Position numbers and translations under genes: made by a program. This document shows positions 15,303 through 17,585 of a DNA stretch of 17,585 nt, piece after piece. Positions within the stretch are counted from its first letter, which is position 1; each line of letters opens with the position of its first letter. This DNA comes from Coriobacteriia bacterium (GTDB taxonomy: Bacteria > Actinomycetota > Coriobacteriia > Coriobacteriales > QAMH01). The notes under the pieces are model-generated. The model searched no databases. It was not told the DNA's origin and was given only the letters and a program-made list of their open reading frames with translations. The stretch lies in the NCBI GenBank assembly GCA_900758075.1, contig CAAEQF010000082.1, positions 1 to 17,585 of the forward strand. Direction: 5' to 3'.

Positions 15303-16409
15303 TTAGCGCAGGTACTTGTAGTAGGCGGCGCAAGAGCCCTCGCTCGACACCATACAGGGGCCGACGGGGTTTTCGGGGAAGCATGCCTTGCCGAACAGCG
15401 GGCACTTGTTGGGCGGAATCACCCCGCGCAGCACGTCACCGCAACGGCAGCCCTTGGGCTCGATGGTCGGTTCCACCTCGGGATGGAACTTGGCGACTGC
15501 ATCGTAGCGCGCGTACTCGTCTTTCAGCTTGTAGCCCGAGTTGGGAATGTCGCCCAAGCCGCGCCACGTGGCATCCGCCGGCTCGAAGGTCTCGGCTATC
15601 ATCTGCTGGGCGGCGGGATTGCCCTCGTCCATGACGCAGCGCTTGTAGTCGTTGACGATGTGCGCCTCGCCGGCTGCGAGCTGCTTGAGCAAGATCGCGA
15701 TGCCCGACAGCAGGTCGACGGGCTCGAAGCCCATGATGACCCCGGGGATGTGGTACTTGTCGGCCAAGAACTCGTAGGGCTCCATGCCGATGATGGTGCT
15801 CACATGACCGGGCAGGATGAGTGCCGTGATCTCGACCTCGGGGTCGTTCACGAGCGCCTCGAGCGTATGGGGAACGGTCTTGTGCGCGGTAAACACGCTA
15901 AAGTTCTCGACGCCTTTGCTCTTGGCGCGACGAATGGTCGACGAGATGAGCGGCGTGGTGGTCTCGAAGCCGACGCCGACGAAGACGACCTCCTTGTCGG
16001 GGTTTTGCTCGGCGATACGCAGTCCGTCGAGCGGCGAGTACACGATGCGAATGTCGCGTCCCGCGGCCTTCTCGGCGTTGAGCGAGGAGGTCGAGCCGGG
16101 CACGCGCGTCATGTCGCCGAAAGTCGTGAGGATGACGTTGTCGATGCGCGACAGCGCGATGACCGTGTCGATGTCCTTGTTCGCCGTCACGCAGACCGGG
16201 CAGCCCGGGCCGCTGATGAGCTCGACGCCCTCGGGCAGGATGCTGCGGATGCCGTTGCGCGCGAGCGCGACCGTGTGCGTGCCGCACACCTCCATCAGCT
16301 TGACGGAGCCGCCGCATTTCTCGACAGCTTTGGGGCCGACGGTGCGGATGACCTCGACGAGCTCTCGTCCGAGTTCGGGGTCTCGGAAACCCGAAAGATC
16401 GAGCGCCAT
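15303..16409 (-). CDS. hypD: Hydrogenase maturation factor HypD
   Basis: HypD is the [4Fe-4S] scaffold protein that, with HypC, carries the iron on which the CN and CO ligands of [NiFe]-hydrogenase are assembled. It has 368 residues, the normal length. Conserved segments are EVCGTHTVALA (Cys42), SGPGCPVCV (Cys70, Cys73) and VGFETTTP. A C-terminal Cys-rich domain has cysteines at 321, 323, 336, 343, 352 and 360 (GCRCGDVLRG, KCPLFGKAC), which hold the cluster. The ATG at 16409 directly follows the hypC stop (TAG then ATG with no gap), so translation is probably coupled. It is the last gene of the visible hypF-hypC-hypD operon. Confidence 0.98.
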   Translation of the reverse strand: MALDLSGFRDPELGRELVEVIRTVGPKAVEKCGGSVKLMEVCGTHTVALARNGIRSILPEGVELISGPGCPVCVTANKDIDTVIALSRIDNVILTTFGDMTRVPGSTSSLNAEKAAGRDIRIVYSPLDGLRIAEQNPDKEVVFVGVGFETTTPLISSTIRRAKSKGVENFSVFTAHKTVPHTLEALVNDPEVEITALILPGHVSTIIGMEPYEFLADKYHIPGVIMGFEPVDLLSGIAILLKQLAAGEAHIVNDYKRCVMDEGNPAAQQMIAETFEPADATWRGLGDIPNSGYKLKDEYARYDAVAKFHPEVEPTIEPKGCRCGDVLRGVIPPNKCPLFGKACFPENPVGPCMVSSEGSCAAYYKYLR

Positions 16410-16676
16410 CTACATCGCCCCTGCAGCGACGCCCATGCTCGGATGGTCCTCGTCGATGAGGTCGGGGAACTGCCTGATGAGCTCGAGGGTCTCGTTGGCG
16501 TACTGCTCGTCGACGATCTCGATGCCATAGCCTGCGTGGACCAAGACGTAGTCGCCCACCTGTGCCTTTGGCACGAGGTCAAGCGCCACCTCGCGCTCGA
16601 CGCCGAGGATGTCGACCGTGCCGAGCGCCTCCTTCTGGTCGATGCTCTTAACCTGTGCGGGGATTGCCAAACACAT
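16410..16676 (-). CDS. hypC: Hydrogenase maturation chaperone HypC
   Basis: HypC is a small chaperone that binds iron with HypD and then delivers the Fe(CN)2CO unit to the hydrogenase large subunit. It has 88 residues, within the usual range. The hallmark N-terminus MCLAIPAQV provides Cys2, which becomes the N-terminal ligand after Met removal. GVEREVALDLV and VGDYVLVHAGYGIEIVDE complete the OB-like barrel. GGAGGA lies six bases before the ATG, inside the end of hypF; two bases separate the hypF stop from this start. It abuts hypD. Confidence 0.97.
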   Translation of the reverse strand: MCLAIPAQVKSIDQKEALGTVDILGVEREVALDLVPKAQVGDYVLVHAGYGIEIVDEQYANETLELIRQFPDLIDEDHPSMGVAAGAM

Positions 16677-16678
16677 GT

Positions 16679-17585
16679 CTATTCCTCCATCAGCCTTGCC
16701 CGCGCGACGATGGCCTGGCCGTAGGCGATACAGCCGTCGTTGGGGGGCAATTCTCGATTCGTGTACACGTCGAACCCGCGTCTGCGCAGACCTTCCTTGA
16801 GCCCTTGGGCGAGCAGGCGATTGACCATGCCCCCGCCGCTCAAGGCGACCTTGGAAAGCCCGTGCGCGCCGCGAGCCTTCTCACATTGCTCGATGATAAC
16901 GTCGATGACATTACGGTGAAATGACAAAGCGGTGAGCGGGTCGCCCGGGAAGTACGACTCGTGCGCCTCGGCGGCCCAGCTGCGTATGTCGCCGCCACGT
17001 TCTGCGAGCTCTGCGCGCGCCGCCGCCTCGAGCAGGCAGGCCGCCTCACCGTCGTAGCTCGGTTTGCCACAGACGCCGAGCAGCACCGACACCGCATCGA
17101 AAAAGCGGCCCATGGACGTGCAGATGGGCGAGTTGATGCCCTTCTCCATCATCTGGTCGAGCAGCTCGCGGTTTCCCAGCTGCGAAAGCGGACCTCTGAA
17201 CTGCGGGTTGTCGCGCCAGAACTGCGCGAAGAACGGCACGCGGCTCGTCTCGTACGACTTGAGCAGCGCGTAGGCGACGCGGACCGGGTCCTTGATGGCT
17301 GCAGCGCCGCCCGGCAGCAGAAACGGCGGCAGGTGCCAGAAGCGCCTGAACTCGGACCGGTTGGCGAGCAGCACCTCTCCGCCCCAGATGGTGCCGTCGG
17401 TCCCGAATCCCGTGCCGTCGAGCGCGACGCCGATGACGGGCTCGGTGAGCATGTTCTCGCCCAGCACGGAGGCGATGTGCGCATGGTGGTGCTGGATTTC
17501 GATGAGCGGTATCCCGTGCGCCTTGGCATACTCGCGCGCCCATTTGCTGGCGAGGTACTCCGGGTGCATGTCGCAGGCCACGACC
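16679..17585 (-). CDS. hypF: Carbamoyltransferase HypF (C-terminal part; 5' end outside window)
   Basis: HypF uses carbamoyl phosphate and ATP to carbamoylate the C-terminal Cys of HypE, the source of the cyanide ligands in [NiFe]-hydrogenase. About 302 C-terminal residues of a protein usually near 750 are present: the frame is open to the window edge (VVACDMHPEY at the edge is family-typical), so the GTG at 17581 is not a start. The visible part is the Kae1-like domain: QHHHAHIASVLGEN (metal-binding His), VALDGTGFGTDGTIWGGE, SMGRFFDAVS, YDGEAACLLE, ALSGGGMVNRLL and NDGCIAYGQAIVA. The N-terminal acylphosphatase, zinc-finger and YrdC-like domains lie outside. It is translationally packed with hypC (two-base gap). 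Confidence 0.97.
   Translation of the reverse strand, partial: VVACDMHPEYLASKWAREYAKAHGIPLIEIQHHHAHIASVLGENMLTEPVIGVALDGTGFGTDGTIWGGEVLLANRSEFRRFWHLPPFLLPGGAAAIKDPVRVAYALLKSYETSRVPFFAQFWRDNPQFRGPLSQLGNRELLDQMMEKGINSPICTSMGRFFDAVSVLLGVCGKPSYDGEAACLLEAAARAELAERGGDIRSWAAEAHESYFPGDPLTALSFHRNVIDVIIEQCEKARGAHGLSKVALSGGGMVNRLLAQGLKEGLRRRGFDVYTNRELPPNDGCIAYGQAIVARARLMEE

Noticed and set aside
15030..16724. 564-codon plus-strand open frame over hypD and hypC
   Set aside because: It runs through the 40-bp repeats and the hyp terminator and is antisense to well-conserved hypD and hypC; it has no recognisable domain.

Overview
The window is high-GC bacterial DNA (roughly 60% or more by eye). Inference: it comes from an anaerobic actinobacterium of the Coriobacteriia type. 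The reasons are strong G/C bias at third codon positions, [NiFe]-hydrogenase maturation genes (hypF-hypC-hypD), a Firmicutes-style transcription-attenuating T-box in a GC-rich genome, and many lipid- or membrane-anchored surface proteins with Ser/Ala/Asp-rich tails. The genus cannot be fixed from the sequence alone.

Layout. (1) 1-2012 is the 3' part of uvrB (nucleotide excision repair), running in from outside the window. (2) 2036-3025 is a small minus-strand pair: a 95-aa C-terminally anchored protein with an EF-hand-like loop, then a 229-aa membrane-anchored protein with a two-CxxC zinc-ribbon-like tail. (3) 3194-7709 is a plus-strand run: a SurA/PrsA-like lipoprotein, then pgk, tpiA and gpmI (lower glycolysis, without gap or eno here). 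(4) A good sigma70-type promoter overlapping the end of gpmI serves secG and a tRNA-Leu(GAG), closed by a strong terminator. (5) 8440-9357 is a cation diffusion facilitator with its own promoter and a palindrome at the -35. (6) 9358-9962 is about 600 bases with no credible gene but many inverted repeats, including helices that compete for the same strand. (7) 9951-10224 is an extended -10 promoter and a full T-box leader whose specifier codon is UUC (Phe); it controls pheS-pheT. (8) 13960-15030 is a membrane-anchored class A beta-lactamase-like serine hydrolase. (9) 15054-15243 holds four tandem 40-bp palindromic repeats and a partial fifth, between convergent genes. (10) 15303-17585 on the minus strand is hypF (partial)-hypC-hypD, tightly packed, with a terminator after hypD.

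How the parts relate. Most of the window is housekeeping: DNA repair, glycolysis, Sec secretion, and phenylalanyl-tRNA synthetase under control of uncharged tRNA-Phe. The hyp genes build and insert the Fe(CN)2CO centre of [NiFe] hydrogenases, which implies a hydrogenase elsewhere in the genome. I see no phage, transposon, CRISPR array or defence system. The least explained parts are the structured intergenic region at 9467-9609, the 40-bp repeats at 15054-15243, and the small surface-protein operon at 2036-3025. These are candidates for closer study, not a demonstrated new system.
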